The notes under the pieces are model-generated. The model saw nothing but the letters and a program-made list of their open reading frames with translations. It ran no database searches and was not told the origin of the DNA. From Chitinimonas sp036961565 (GTDB taxonomy: Bacteria; Pseudomonadota; Gammaproteobacteria; Burkholderiales; Chitinimonadaceae): a DNA stretch of 64,000 nt. Position numbers and translations under genes: made by a program. Within the stretch, counting starts at the first letter, position 1. Every line of letters starts with the position of its first letter. Positions 44,104 through 52,935 of the stretch are shown piece by piece. The stretch lies in contig NZ_JBAMDD010000002.1 in NCBI RefSeq assembly GCF_036961565.1, forward strand, positions 248,001-312,000, given 5' to 3'.

Positions 44104-44829
44104 CTACCCCATACTCGCCCGTGCCCGCCATTTCTCGACATTGACGCCCTTCACCAATAACCACAGGCAGAAGGACGACTCACCGATCAATACCGGGATA
44201 AAAATACCGGGCATGATTGCTTTGGCGAATGTCGGTGCGAAGAAAGACGAAAAACAGACCACCAGATAGCTGAGGCCCGCCAGTTGCATCAGCAAGCCGA
44301 TCAATTTTGGCAAGAATTCCGACTTATAGATCAGATAGCCACTGACCAGGCAGGTAAAGCCAAAGAAGATCAGCGCAATATCAAAGGCAATATCGTGCGA
44401 CTTCAAGGCAAGGCCGGCGAGCATCTGCAATTGCCCAGGCTCAAAGACCTTCAGGTAGTCGGCGTTATTTAATATGTGGGTTACCAGCAACAGAAACAGC
44501 TTGCTTATGCACTCCACTGCCAGGCTAAGCAGATTGAGCAGCACAGCCAGCAGCATGAGCTTATGGCTGACCGGCTTGAGCAATAGGTATTCAATCCAGA
44601 GTTGTGGTACCGCACAGATAACCACGATCAGATTGCAGGCCACACCCAAGTTCCATAAACCCGGCGAGGCCATGATATTACGCGCCGTTGCCGCAAAATC
44701 GCCCGCCACAACCAGGCTATTTGTGATAAACCCCTCAGAGAAAGCGCCGAGCACAATGACTGCTAGGTAAAGCACACCTGCCAGGCGTGCATAAACCAGC
44801 GGTGATATCTCCATCGTTTTACATGTCAT
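44104..44829 (-). CDS. DUF4386 family membrane protein
   Basis: 241 residues from the ATG at 44829 (AAGGAG ten bases upstream; ATG 44814 possible). About six membrane helices; begins MEISPLVYARLAGVLYLAVIV, the DUF4386 signature. The function is unknown. Together with the downstream-oriented coiled-coil protein and ArsR gene (all minus strand, ArsR first) it forms a likely three-gene unit controlled by the ArsR regulator. Confidence 0.85.
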   Translation of the reverse strand: MTCKTMEISPLVYARLAGVLYLAVIVLGAFSEGFITNSLVVAGDFAATARNIMASPGLWNLGVACNLIVVICAVPQLWIEYLLLKPVSHKLMLLAVLLNLLSLAVECISKLFLLLVTHILNNADYLKVFEPGQLQMLAGLALKSHDIAFDIALIFFGFTCLVSGYLIYKSEFLPKLIGLLMQLAGLSYLVVCFSSFFAPTFAKAIMPGIFIPVLIGESSFCLWLLVKGVNVEKWRARASMG

Positions 44830-44979
44830 GGCAAACCTACTCCTTGTTGGGAACACGGAACCACGCCAAGCGCGTCCAACAACGCCCGAAGATTTTTTCG
44901 GCGCTAACGGTGCTGCAAACCAGGGCTGCCTGTCATGCGCCAAACCAACCAAGCGCACACCGGCAGGGGCAAGGCTCGC

Positions 44980-45237
44980 CTACTCCACGTCTTTCAGGAT
45001 TTTCTCCACCGCCGCCATACGGGATCGGATATCTGTCATGGCAGCATCAATGGACGACAGCATCGCCGTGGTTGCGGCTTGCGAGCTCGCCATACTCGCC
45101 GCCATCTGGCGATAGGCCTCCTGATGTGCCAGGCTGGCCTTCGCCTGCATAACGGCCGCGTAGTAGCGCATGCCAAAAACCAGCAAGATCGTCCCGAGTG
45201 GCAGACAGATCGTCAAAAGGTACACATTTTCAGACAT
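44980..45237 (-). CDS. Small membrane-anchored coiled-coil protein
   Basis: 85 residues: one membrane helix (about 6-25) and a long amphipathic helix (30-85). Not recognised. It lies 9 bp after the ArsR gene and 150 bp before DUF4386, on the same strand, so probably one transcript. Confidence 0.7.
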   Translation of the reverse strand: MSENVYLLTICLPLGTILLVFGMRYYAAVMQAKASLAHQEAYRQMAASMASSQAATTAMLSSIDAAMTDIRSRMAAVEKILKDVE

Positions 45238-45246
45238 GAGAAGCCT

Positions 45247-45573
45247 TTACGGATCGAGATGTGTGGGTAAGGATTTGGCCGCCTCTGCAATGGCAGCGGG
45301 TGTGACTTCCAATGCAAAGCGGCTGACTTCAAAGTAATTGAGTGCCTTGCCATCAGGCGACAGTTCTAGCTGGCTGGTCACCAGGCCTGCTTCTTCAAGT
45401 TTTTGAAGGTGCAGGTGCAGCAGAGGGCGGCTGATACCTATCTCGCGCGCCAGCTGGCTAACGTAGTTGCGGCCCTGCGACTGCAGCGCGGCAATGATGC
45501 GCAGTCGATGCGGGTTGGCGAGGGCGGCAAGCATGGACAACAGCTGCTCACCAGATAGGGTTTCGTCTTTCAT
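45247..45573 (-). CDS. ArsR-type winged-helix transcriptional regulator
   Basis: 108 residues from the ATG at 45573. Helix-turn-helix in QLAREIGISRPLLHLHLQKLEEAGLV, in the ArsR/HTH_20 family. No metal-binding CxC motif is seen. A dyad immediately upstream is its likely operator. First gene of the unit with the coiled-coil protein and DUF4386. Confidence 0.87.
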   Translation of the reverse strand: MKDETLSGEQLLSMLAALANPHRLRIIAALQSQGRNYVSQLAREIGISRPLLHLHLQKLEEAGLVTSQLELSPDGKALNYFEVSRFALEVTPAAIAEAAKSLPTHLDP

Positions 45574-45593
45574 GTGTAAGAAAATTATTACAC
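45574..45593 (-). promoter_or_regulatory. Dyad operator at the ArsR-type gene
   Basis: GTGTAA-n8-TTACAC, perfect 6-bp arms, directly touching the start codon; probably autoregulatory. Confidence 0.55.
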
Positions 45594-45754
45594 GTGTATT
45601 CAAGCAGCGTCAACCTGCCCTTCACGCCGGCCAAATCAAGCACGCACTAGGCTAATTCAGGCTGCTCGCAGATGTGGTGCTTCGATACCCGGCATCACCC
45701 AGCCACCGGCCAGGACAGCGCAGCGGTTTGGGTATAGACTTGAACCCATCCTGA

Positions 45755-45770
45755 TTAGCTAATTAGCTAA
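45755..45770 (+). promoter_or_regulatory. Palindromic operator abutting the second ArsR gene
   Basis: TTAGCTAATTAGCTAA, a perfect 16-bp palindrome made of two TTAGCTAA units, ends at the base before the ATG. It contains a -10-like TAATTA with TTGAAC upstream, which would put the transcript start at or near the ATG. Confidence 0.65.
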
Positions 45771-46118
45771 ATGTCACACCCATCCATAGAACGCGTCTTC
45801 GAGGCCCTGGCCTCCACACCCCGCCGCAAGATATTGGCCTACCTGTCCGAGGTTGAGCTGACGGCGGGCGATATCGCCTCGCGCTTCGAGATGTCCAAGC
45901 CGGCCCTGTCCAAGCACCTGCGCATACTGGAAGACGCCGGCCTCGTCACCAGCGATAAGCGGGGGCAGTTTGTCTGGTACCGCCTGGTGCCGGACAACCT
46001 GGTCAACACCCTGGGCGGTTTCGCCGCCAGCATCTGCCCGGTGGCCGGCCCGCTCAAACGCGAAAGCAAGCAGCTCAAGCAGCGCCGGGCCGAGACCAAA
46101 CCATCAGAAGCCGAATAG
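45771..46118 (+). CDS. ArsR/SdpR-family autorepressor-like regulator
   Basis: 115 residues; MSHPSIERVFEALASTPRRKILAYLSEVELTAGDIASRFEMSKPALSKHLRILEDAGLV is a clear SdpR-type ArsR helix-turn-helix. No ribosome site fits between operator and start, so the mRNA may be leaderless. Its target besides itself is not evident; the following acyl-CoA dehydrogenase gene is 288 bp away. Confidence 0.88.
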   Translation: MSHPSIERVFEALASTPRRKILAYLSEVELTAGDIASRFEMSKPALSKHLRILEDAGLVTSDKRGQFVWYRLVPDNLVNTLGGFAASICPVAGPLKRESKQLKQRRAETKPSEAE

Positions 46119-46406
46119 TCGCGCCCTAACCTGCACAGAGGCGATCCTGCTGACGAGAACCCCGTCCAGTACCCGTCTTCGCCCTAGATTGGCCAACAGA
46201 AAGCATAGGCATCAATGTTGCCCCTGCGCCGTGGGATGCCGCCAGCCTCATATGGCCCGTTTGTCGCTGGCAGACAGGCGGTACATGGTCGCACTTGAAA
46301 TTCAAGCAAGCGCTTGGTAAATTGATCGCATAGCTGCCAGATGGCCCCCAAGGCTGTCATCAGCAGTGTATCAACCCACACCAACAATAAGCACTTGGAG
46401 ACCATC

Positions 46407-48188
46407 ATGGCCACATACCGCGCACCGCTGCGTGACATGCAGTTTGTTCTGCATGAGCTGCTGAACGTCGAATCCACCCTTACCGCTCTGCCCGGCTATC
46501 AGGACGCCAACCGCGACCTGATTGATTCGGTGCTGGAGGAAGCGGCCAAGTTTGCCCAAGAGGTGCTGTTCCCGCTCAACCGCAGTGGCGACGAGGAAGG
46601 CTGTACGCTGGTCGATGGCAAGGTCACCACGCCCAAGGGCTTCAAGGCCGCCTACGACCAGTTCCGCGAAGGTGGCTGGACGGGGCTGGACTGCGATCCC
46701 GCCTATGGCGGCCAGGGCCTGCCCAAGACCTTGGGCTTCCCCATTGCCGAAATGAATGTCTCGTCCAATATGGCCTGGAGCATGTACCCAGGCCTCAGCC
46801 ATGGCGCCTATGCGGCTATCCACGCCCACGGTAGCGATGCGCAGAAGGTGACCTATCTGCCCCCGCTGGTCGATGGCAGCTGGACCGGCACCATGTGCCT
46901 GACCGAACCCCATTGCGGCACCGATCTGGGGCTGATCAAGAGCCGGGCCGAGCCGCTGGCTGATGGCAGCTATCGTATTAGCGGCACCAAGATCTTCATC
47001 TCCAGCGGCGAGCACGACCTGGCCGACAATATCGTCCATCTGGTGCTGGCCCGCCTGCCCGATGCCCCGCGCGACATCAAGGGCATCTCGCTGTTCATTG
47101 TGCCCAAGTTCCTGCCGGCCGATGGTGGCGTAGGCGAGCGCAACCCGGTGAGCTGCGGCTCGCTGGAGCACAAGATGGGCATCAAGGCCAATGCCACCTG
47201 CGTGATGAACTTCGACGGTGCCGTTGGCTACCTGATAGGCGAGCCCAACCGTGGCATGAGCTATATGTTCACCATGATGAACGCCGCCCGCTTGGGCGTG
47301 GGCATGCAAGGCCTGGGCTTGAACGAGGTGTCGTACCAGTCTGCCCTGGCCTATGCCAAGGATCGCCTGCAGATGCGCGCCCTCACCGGGCCCGTGGCGC
47401 CCGAAAAACCGGCCGACCCCATCATCGTCCACCCCGACGTGCGCCGCATGCTGCTGACCATGAAAGCCTATGCCGAAGCTGGACGTGCCTTCTCCAGCTG
47501 GCTGGCCGTGCTGCTGGATGTGGAAGACCGTGCTGAAGATACCGAGCAACGCCAGGATGCGACCGACCTGCTGGCCCTGCTGATACCGGTGGCCAAGGCC
47601 TTCATGACCGACAATGGTTTTGAGACCACCAACCATGGCGTGCAGATTTTCGGCGGCCACGGTTTCATCCGCGAATGGGGCATGGAGCAGTTTGTCCGCG
47701 ACGCCCGCATCTCCCTGCTGTATGAGGGCACCAACGGCATACAGGCCATGGACCTGATAGGCCGCAAGGTACTGATGGATCAGGGCGCCAAGCTGCGCAA
47801 GTTCACCAAACTGGTACACCGTTTCTGCCAGGAGCAGGAGGGCCGTGCCGAGATGGCCGAGTTTGTGACCCCGCTGGCCGCGCTCAACAAACAGTTAGGC
47901 GAGGTGACCATGAAGATAGGCATGGCAGCCATGCAGAACAAGGATGAAGCCGGCGCCGCCGCCAGCGACTACCTGCGCCTGCTGGGCCACCTGGTCTACG
48001 GCTGGTTCTGGGCCCGCATGGTGGCAGTCAGCCTGCCCAAGGCAGACGAGCCGTTCTACGCCGCCAAGATCAGCACCGCCCGCTTCTACTACGCCAAGCT
48101 GATGCCCGAAACCCACGCCCTGACCGCCAAGCTGGCAACAGGCGCCCAGCCCTTGATGAGCCTGGACCAGGATCACTTCGCATTCTGA
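46407..48188 (+). CDS. Acyl-CoA dehydrogenase (DmdC-like, with C-terminal extension)
   Basis: 593 residues from the ATG at 46407 (GGAG). FAD enzyme with the N, M and C acyl-CoA dehydrogenase domains: MCLTEPHCGTDLGLIKS, KIFISSGEHD, GGHGFIREWGMEQFVRDARISLLYEGTNGIQA. The catalytic Glu is probably in YEGTN. The C-terminal extension (about 475-590, ending SLDQDHFAF) marks the long group that includes 3-methylmercaptopropionyl-CoA dehydrogenase. Substrate is uncertain; fatty acid or MMPA-type oxidation. Confidence 0.92.
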   Translation: MATYRAPLRDMQFVLHELLNVESTLTALPGYQDANRDLIDSVLEEAAKFAQEVLFPLNRSGDEEGCTLVDGKVTTPKGFKAAYDQFREGGWTGLDCDPAYGGQGLPKTLGFPIAEMNVSSNMAWSMYPGLSHGAYAAIHAHGSDAQKVTYLPPLVDGSWTGTMCLTEPHCGTDLGLIKSRAEPLADGSYRISGTKIFISSGEHDLADNIVHLVLARLPDAPRDIKGISLFIVPKFLPADGGVGERNPVSCGSLEHKMGIKANATCVMNFDGAVGYLIGEPNRGMSYMFTMMNAARLGVGMQGLGLNEVSYQSALAYAKDRLQMRALTGPVAPEKPADPIIVHPDVRRMLLTMKAYAEAGRAFSSWLAVLLDVEDRAEDTEQRQDATDLLALLIPVAKAFMTDNGFETTNHGVQIFGGHGFIREWGMEQFVRDARISLLYEGTNGIQAMDLIGRKVLMDQGAKLRKFTKLVHRFCQEQEGRAEMAEFVTPLAALNKQLGEVTMKIGMAAMQNKDEAGAAASDYLRLLGHLVYGWFWARMVAVSLPKADEPFYAAKISTARFYYAKLMPETHALTAKLATGAQPLMSLDQDHFAF

Positions 48189-48189
48189 T

Positions 48190-48245
48190 CCAGTCTGGCT
48201 AGACCCGGTCTGGATGGACCCGGTCTGGTCTGACCCAGCCTAGCC
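48190..48245. repeat. 15-bp tandem repeat, 3.7 copies
   Basis: Units CCAGTCTGGCTAGAC, CCGGTCTGGATGGAC, CCGGTCTGGTCTGAC and a partial CCAGCCTAGCC begin two bases after the dehydrogenase stop. Confidence 0.85.
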
Positions 48246-48254
48246 AAGTACCTC

Positions 48255-48282
48255 CCATCCCGTCCGCTCGCGGACGGGATGG
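48255..48282. terminator. Strong hairpin, possible terminator
   Basis: 12-bp perfect stem CCATCCCGTCCG/CGGACGGGATGG with a CTCG tetraloop, but no T run follows, so it may slow or stabilise instead of ending the transcript. Confidence 0.5.
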
Positions 48283-48412
48283 TCTGGAGGATGTCGGCGC
48301 CTGCAGCGGACCGAGTTTCTCGGCTGACATACACTAGCCGTGCTGTCACGCCGCCCTCCAAGGGAACAAGGTCGTGGTTCCGCCACCGGCCAACCCTGTA
48401 TTGCCGTATCAG

Positions 48413-49111
48413 ATGCTCACGCTACAGATCCCATCCCCTCTTCGATACCACAGTTGCCGCATATCAATCGCCCTCTGCATACCCGTCTTGGCCATGTCAG
48501 CCGGTATTGCTGCCCCCTTGGGCCCCATCCTGCTCGATAGCCCTGCGGTCAAGCAGCTGGCTGCCACCCAATTGGCCAGCCCAAAGCCTTGCGTGCTTCC
48601 TCTGTACGGTTTCTCCATAGGCCAGGATGGCATGGTTGCGGACTTCGGCCCGCTGGAGGGCGCAGGTAGCTGCGAAGGCCCCTTGGAAGAAGCTGTCAGC
48701 GAGGAACTTGCTGAGCTGTTCGCCAACAAGCGCTTCCCTGAGCATGCCGGCCAGTTGCTCACCTATGGTGTGGCTATCAAGCATGTCTATGCACGAGACC
48801 CCAAGGGCTGGGCTCACTGGATCAAGCGCCAAACGGTGCAGGAGCCCTCAAGGACGGTCTATGTGCTCTCCGGCTGCGAGGACATTGCAGCCTGGGAGAT
48901 ACAGGCCAACGCTGGTGGCACCGTGAGTGATGCCACGGCCCTGTCGGACGGCTGGATCAAGTGCAACGAATCTGGCCTCGACAATCTGGCATGGCGCCTC
49001 ACCGCTGGTGGCCAAACCATGCCCACGGCGCTGGGCAGGCCCTATCGCTTCCGGGTGCCCGCCCACGTCAGCATAGACCGTAGCCTGCCGTCCGAGGTGA
49101 TCGCACGCTGA
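48413..49111 (+). CDS. Secreted protein of unknown function
   Basis: 232 residues if started at ATG 48413; a hydrophobic stretch at about 18-33 (ISIALCIPVLAMSAGIAA) looks like a late signal peptide, so the true start may be further in. It has four to five cysteines (PCVLPLYGF, GSCEGPLEE, SGCEDIAAW, IKCNESG) that may pair in the periplasm. Not recognised. Convergent with the chemoreceptor gene, 6 bp apart. Confidence 0.6.
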   Translation: MLTLQIPSPLRYHSCRISIALCIPVLAMSAGIAAPLGPILLDSPAVKQLAATQLASPKPCVLPLYGFSIGQDGMVADFGPLEGAGSCEGPLEEAVSEELAELFANKRFPEHAGQLLTYGVAIKHVYARDPKGWAHWIKRQTVQEPSRTVYVLSGCEDIAAWEIQANAGGTVSDATALSDGWIKCNESGLDNLAWRLTAGGQTMPTALGRPYRFRVPAHVSIDRSLPSEVIAR

Positions 49112-49117
49112 GCCCCT

Positions 49118-50845
49118 TCAGGTAGCAAAGCCCTTGATGATGCCGCCCAGCCGCTGCCCCGCTTCCTCCAGCCCCTGCATCGCCACTTGCATGGCCCGCA
49201 TGCTGCTCAGGTTATCGTTATTACCCTGCTTGATATGATGCACGGCGGCGGCGATCTGCTGCACGCCCGTTGCCTGTTGCATGGCCGTTACCGCAATCTG
49301 CTGCGCCGCCTGGGCATTGGCAGCTGCCGTAGTGGACATGCGCGCCAGGGCATCGCCCGCGACGCCTGATTGCGCCACGCCGCTCTCCACTGCCGCGACG
49401 CTGTGTTCCGTCGCCATGACCAGGGCGGTGATCAGTTGCTGTATCTCCAGCAGGATGCCGCGCACCTGCACCACCGCCTGCTTGGATTGCCCTGCCAGGC
49501 TTTTCATCTCGTGTGCCACCACGGCAAAGCCCTGCCCCTGCTCATCGGCATGGGCCGCCTCTATGCTGGCATTCACTGCCAGGATGGCAGACTGCTCGGA
49601 TAACGCATTGACCGCATTGACGATATCGCTGATGGCCAAGCTCTTGTCGGTCAACTGGCCTATCCGTTCGGCAACGACACCCATACGCCCCTGTATGTCC
49701 TGCATGCCCCGCACCACCTCGTTCACCGCCACTTGCCCGCTGCGCGCCACCTCGGCCGCCATCAGGGCACTGCCAGACACCTCGGCCATGCGCTGCGAAG
49801 TCAGCTCGGTGGTCTGCCGCAGCTCGGCGATGGTCGTAGCCAGCTGAGTAGTTGCTGTCGCGGTCTCGTCAGCGGCGGTTGCTACCTGCGTGGTCCCCGT
49901 CATGACAGTACCCACGACACTTTCCATGGCCTGGCTACCCTGGCGCATGTCCGCCACCACGCTCTGCAGATTGGTCACCATGGTACGGAAGGCCAGACCC
50001 AGCTCGTCCTGCTCGGATGCCAGCATGGGCATGGCGCGCAGATCACCCTGTGCTATCGATACGGCAGCGGCTGCCTTGAGCCTGAGTGTGGCGATCATCT
50101 GCAGAAAAGCCTGGTTCAGCACGCCCAGTTCGTCGCTACGGGTCAAGCTCGTCAGGCGTGGCGCCAGATCACCCTGGGAGATGGCCCTGGCCGCATCGGC
50201 CAGGCTGCGCAGCGGTATGGCGATATTGCGTGTCACCAGCGCAGCAACACCCAGCACCAGCAGCGCCACCAGGGGGATGCCGTAAGTCACCAGCGCCATG
50301 GCGAACACCGCATTGCCCTGCATGGTCGCATCACGCTGCTGCAGCAAGGCACGCTCCTCTGCCTCCATCTCCGCCAGCAGGTGCCGCAGGGCGTCCATAT
50401 CGCGTTTGCCCTGGTCGGTCAGTACCAGGGCTATGGCGGCTTGCTGGCCCGCGTCGCGGCGCAGGTCTATGGTCTGCTTGAGTTCTGCCAGCTTGTTCGC
50501 CGTGGCCTGGCGTACCTGCTGCAGGCGCTGCTGCTGGGCGGGGTTGTCGCGGGTGGCCTGCTGCAGCGCCTGCAGGGTGTTGTCCAGCTTGCGCACGGCC
50601 AGCACATAGGGCTCCAGATAGCGTTCCTGGCCTGTCAGCAGATAACCACGCTGCCCGGTTTCGGCATCCTTCAACAGCGTTGCAACGCTGTCCAGCTGCC
50701 CGAGCACCGCATAGGTATGGTCCTTCCAATTCGCTGCACCCAGCAGCCCCTCCAGGCTGCGGTGTGCCGTCAGGCCTATCGCCACCAGGGCCAGCAAGGC
50801 CAGCAGGTAGCCCAGGGCAATCTTCCAGCCTACAGTCCATCGCAT
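49118..50845 (-). CDS. CHASE3-domain methyl-accepting chemotaxis protein
   Basis: 575 residues. Membrane helix 9-28, periplasmic CHASE3 domain (about 35-175, ETGQRGYLLTGQERYLEPY), second helix (about 185-205), HAMP, and the signalling domain with the hairpin tip region INAVNALSEQSAILAVNASIEAAHADEQGQGFAVVAHEMKSLAGQ. It is divergent to the Wsp-like operon, 277 bp apart, and may feed it. The hairpin tip differs from the second receptor at 53682. Confidence 0.92.
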   Translation of the reverse strand: MRWTVGWKIALGYLLALLALVAIGLTAHRSLEGLLGAANWKDHTYAVLGQLDSVATLLKDAETGQRGYLLTGQERYLEPYVLAVRKLDNTLQALQQATRDNPAQQQRLQQVRQATANKLAELKQTIDLRRDAGQQAAIALVLTDQGKRDMDALRHLLAEMEAEERALLQQRDATMQGNAVFAMALVTYGIPLVALLVLGVAALVTRNIAIPLRSLADAARAISQGDLAPRLTSLTRSDELGVLNQAFLQMIATLRLKAAAAVSIAQGDLRAMPMLASEQDELGLAFRTMVTNLQSVVADMRQGSQAMESVVGTVMTGTTQVATAADETATATTQLATTIAELRQTTELTSQRMAEVSGSALMAAEVARSGQVAVNEVVRGMQDIQGRMGVVAERIGQLTDKSLAISDIVNAVNALSEQSAILAVNASIEAAHADEQGQGFAVVAHEMKSLAGQSKQAVVQVRGILLEIQQLITALVMATEHSVAAVESGVAQSGVAGDALARMSTTAAANAQAAQQIAVTAMQQATGVQQIAAAVHHIKQGNNDNLSSMRAMQVAMQGLEEAGQRLGGIIKGFAT

Positions 50846-50949
50846 ATCCGCCTCTCCTCCCCGTTTTGGGACAGCCTTGGTTCAGGCTGCACGGACATGT
50901 GCGCCATCAACCTATCAAACTTGGCCGGATAGGCTGAGGCAAGCGACAT
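50830..50949 (-). CDS. Possible short ORF upstream of the CHASE3 receptor
   Basis: 39 codons (begins MSLASAYPAKFDR) with TAAGGAG two bases before the ATG. It ends 16 bases inside the receptor gene in another frame. Spacing of the ribosome site is short. It could couple translation or be chance. Confidence 0.2.
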   Translation of the reverse strand: MSLASAYPAKFDRLMAHMSVQPEPRLSQNGEERRICDGL

Positions 50950-51122
50950 ATCTCCTTAGCGCACCCGGTCATCATGTCCTAATCTAGATCGAAATAAGGG
51001 AAATGGCGCGCACGACGTGATGCACACGGCTAAACAAGACGCAGCCAAGCCCGTTGCCTGGTTAGAGCCGCTGCGCTGGATTTTGTGAGCAGCGCTTGGT
51101 ATTCCGAGCGAGAGAGGAATGT

Positions 51123-51587
51123 GTGGCATCTACCCATACCGTGCTGCCATTTGATTTGAACGGCCAACGCTTTGCCTTGCCGGCCCGGCAGGTAATACGC
51201 GTGCTGCAGGCATTGGCGATACTGCCCTTGCCTGCCGCCCCCGCTGTTATCAGCGGTGTCTGCCAGGTACACGGCAATATTATTCCCGTCATGAATATGC
51301 GCGCCCGCCTGGGCTGGCCACCCGCCCCACCACAGCCCTGGGCACACTGGATCTGGCTGCGCGGCAGCCAGCGGGAACTGCTGTTGCCGGTAGACCGCAC
51401 CGACCCGGTTTGCCAGATCAGCAGCGAGCTGCACCCGGTCACCGCCTTGCAAGGCAGCAATGCCACCGTACGTGGGGTATTGGCCGACGGCCAGGGGCTC
51501 TATCTGCTGCAGGATGTTGATGCCTTTCTTTCCCAGGCCGATGAACAACAGCTCGGCAGCGCACTAGCCGCCCATGCACACCACTGA
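51123..51587 (+). CDS. CheW-like scaffold protein (WspB position)
   Basis: 154 residues from GTG 51123 (GAGAGGA upstream). CheW domain with FDLNGQRFALPARQVIRVL and GVCQVHGNIIPVMNMRARLG. Links receptor to kinase. Overlaps the next gene by 14 bp. First gene of the chemosensory operon whose order is CheW, CheR, CheW, MCP, CheA, CheB, output, i.e. wsp genes B-C-D-A-E-F-R. Confidence 0.85.
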   Translation: MASTHTVLPFDLNGQRFALPARQVIRVLQALAILPLPAAPAVISGVCQVHGNIIPVMNMRARLGWPPAPPQPWAHWIWLRGSQRELLLPVDRTDPVCQISSELHPVTALQGSNATVRGVLADGQGLYLLQDVDAFLSQADEQQLGSALAAHAHH

Positions 51588-52935
51588 CCGCCCCATCGTG
51601 CCGGAACACCACGACGCCAGCATGGCACTTGCCCAACGCATCGCCGCCGAACTGGGGCTGGATTTCTTTGACAGCCGCCAGGCCAGGCTGCGTAGCGCCC
51701 TGCAGCAGGCCAGGCTGACGACGGCCGATACCGGAACCCTGCCGCTGGCCACCTTGCTACCCCACCTGGTGGTGGGTGAAACCTACTTTCAGCGCGACCC
51801 GGAGACCTGGCAAGCCCTGCAGCAGGACATACTGCAACCCTTGCTGCAGCGCCGCAGCCTGGCCGGTGAGCGCAGCCTGCGTATCTGGAGCGCGGCCTGC
51901 TGTACCGGCGAAGAAGCCTACACCTTGCTGTTCTGCCTGGCCGACCTGCTGGGGCCTGCGCTGGATGACTGGCAGCTGACGCTGCTGGCAACCGATATCA
52001 ATCCTGCCTTTATCGCCCATGCGCAGGCCGGCTGGTATGGTGATTATGCGTTCCGGCAAAGCACGCCAGCCTGGCGCGGGCGCTACTTTAGCCGCGCGGG
52101 CAAAGGCTGGCGCGTCACCCCGCCATGGCGCAGCCGCATACGCTTTGCCGTACATAACCTGGCGCTGCACGACTACAGTGTGGCCGACCCCGCCGTACAG
52201 GGCTACGACCTGATACTGTGCCGCAATGTGCTGATGTACCTCACCCCGCTGGCAACCGGCATGGCGCTGCAGCAACTGCAGGCCCGGCTTGCCCCTGAGG
52301 GCATACTGCTGCTGGCAGCGGCCGAGGCTGGCCTGGCACAGGCCGCCGGCTTTGGCGGCCGCCTGCTGGGGCTGGGCTATGGCATTGCGCATGAATCCGC
52401 GGCCGTCCGCCCCGCCCCTCCCCCTGCCCTGGCAACGCCAGCACCGCAGCCGCCGCATCCCTCCCCGCCGCGCCCCCGCAAACCGCAGGTCGAGCCCCCG
52501 GTGCTTCCCGTCGCCGCAAGCGCCCCGCCGCCTGCTACCTATGAGGACTACCTGTCCCAGGCCCAGGCACAGGCCGACCGGGGCGAGCTGGGTGCCGCCG
52601 GTGCCAGCTGCCAGCAGGCCATGCAGCTAGCCCCATTGCGGCTGGAGGCCTATTGGTTGCTGGCGCTGACGCTAGATGCCGCCAGCCGGCCCGAAGCGGC
52701 CCTGGCCGTGCTGGACAAACTGGCCTACCTGGCACCCGAACTGGCCATGGTGCCCTACCTGGCCAGCCAGCTGTATCTGCGGCTGGGGCAGGCCGAGCAG
52801 GCCGAGCGCCAGCGCCAACATAGTCTGCAGGTGCTGGCGGGACAGGATGAACAAACCCTGGTCATGCTGGGCGATGGCATGAGCGTGGCGCAACTACGGC
52901 AGCTCTGCCTGGGACTGGGGGCACAGCCCACATGA
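51574..52935 (+). CDS. CheR methyltransferase with TPR tail (WspC-like)
   Basis: 453 residues. SAM-dependent chemoreceptor methyltransferase (about 20-275) with the text WSAACCTGEEAYTLL, FLATDIN-type strand (LLATDINPAFIAHA) and LILCRNVLMYL. A Pro-rich linker (about 285-325) joins two to three TPR repeats (about 330-430), as in WspC. It methylates glutamates of the receptor and sets adaptation. Stop and next start overlap by 4 bases. Confidence 0.92.
   Translation: MHTTDRPIVPEHHDASMALAQRIAAELGLDFFDSRQARLRSALQQARLTTADTGTLPLATLLPHLVVGETYFQRDPETWQALQQDILQPLLQRRSLAGERSLRIWSAACCTGEEAYTLLFCLADLLGPALDDWQLTLLATDINPAFIAHAQAGWYGDYAFRQSTPAWRGRYFSRAGKGWRVTPPWRSRIRFAVHNLALHDYSVADPAVQGYDLILCRNVLMYLTPLATGMALQQLQARLAPEGILLLAAAEAGLAQAAGFGGRLLGLGYGIAHESAAVRPAPPPALATPAPQPPHPSPPRPRKPQVEPPVLPVAASAPPPATYEDYLSQAQAQADRGELGAAGASCQQAMQLAPLRLEAYWLLALTLDAASRPEAALAVLDKLAYLAPELAMVPYLASQLYLRLGQAEQAERQRQHSLQVLAGQDEQTLVMLGDGMSVAQLRQLCLGLGAQPT

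Noticed and set aside
46371..47819. 482-codon frame antisense to the acyl-CoA dehydrogenase
   Set aside because: Shadow frame; His/Gly/Gln-rich composition expected from complement of a real gene.
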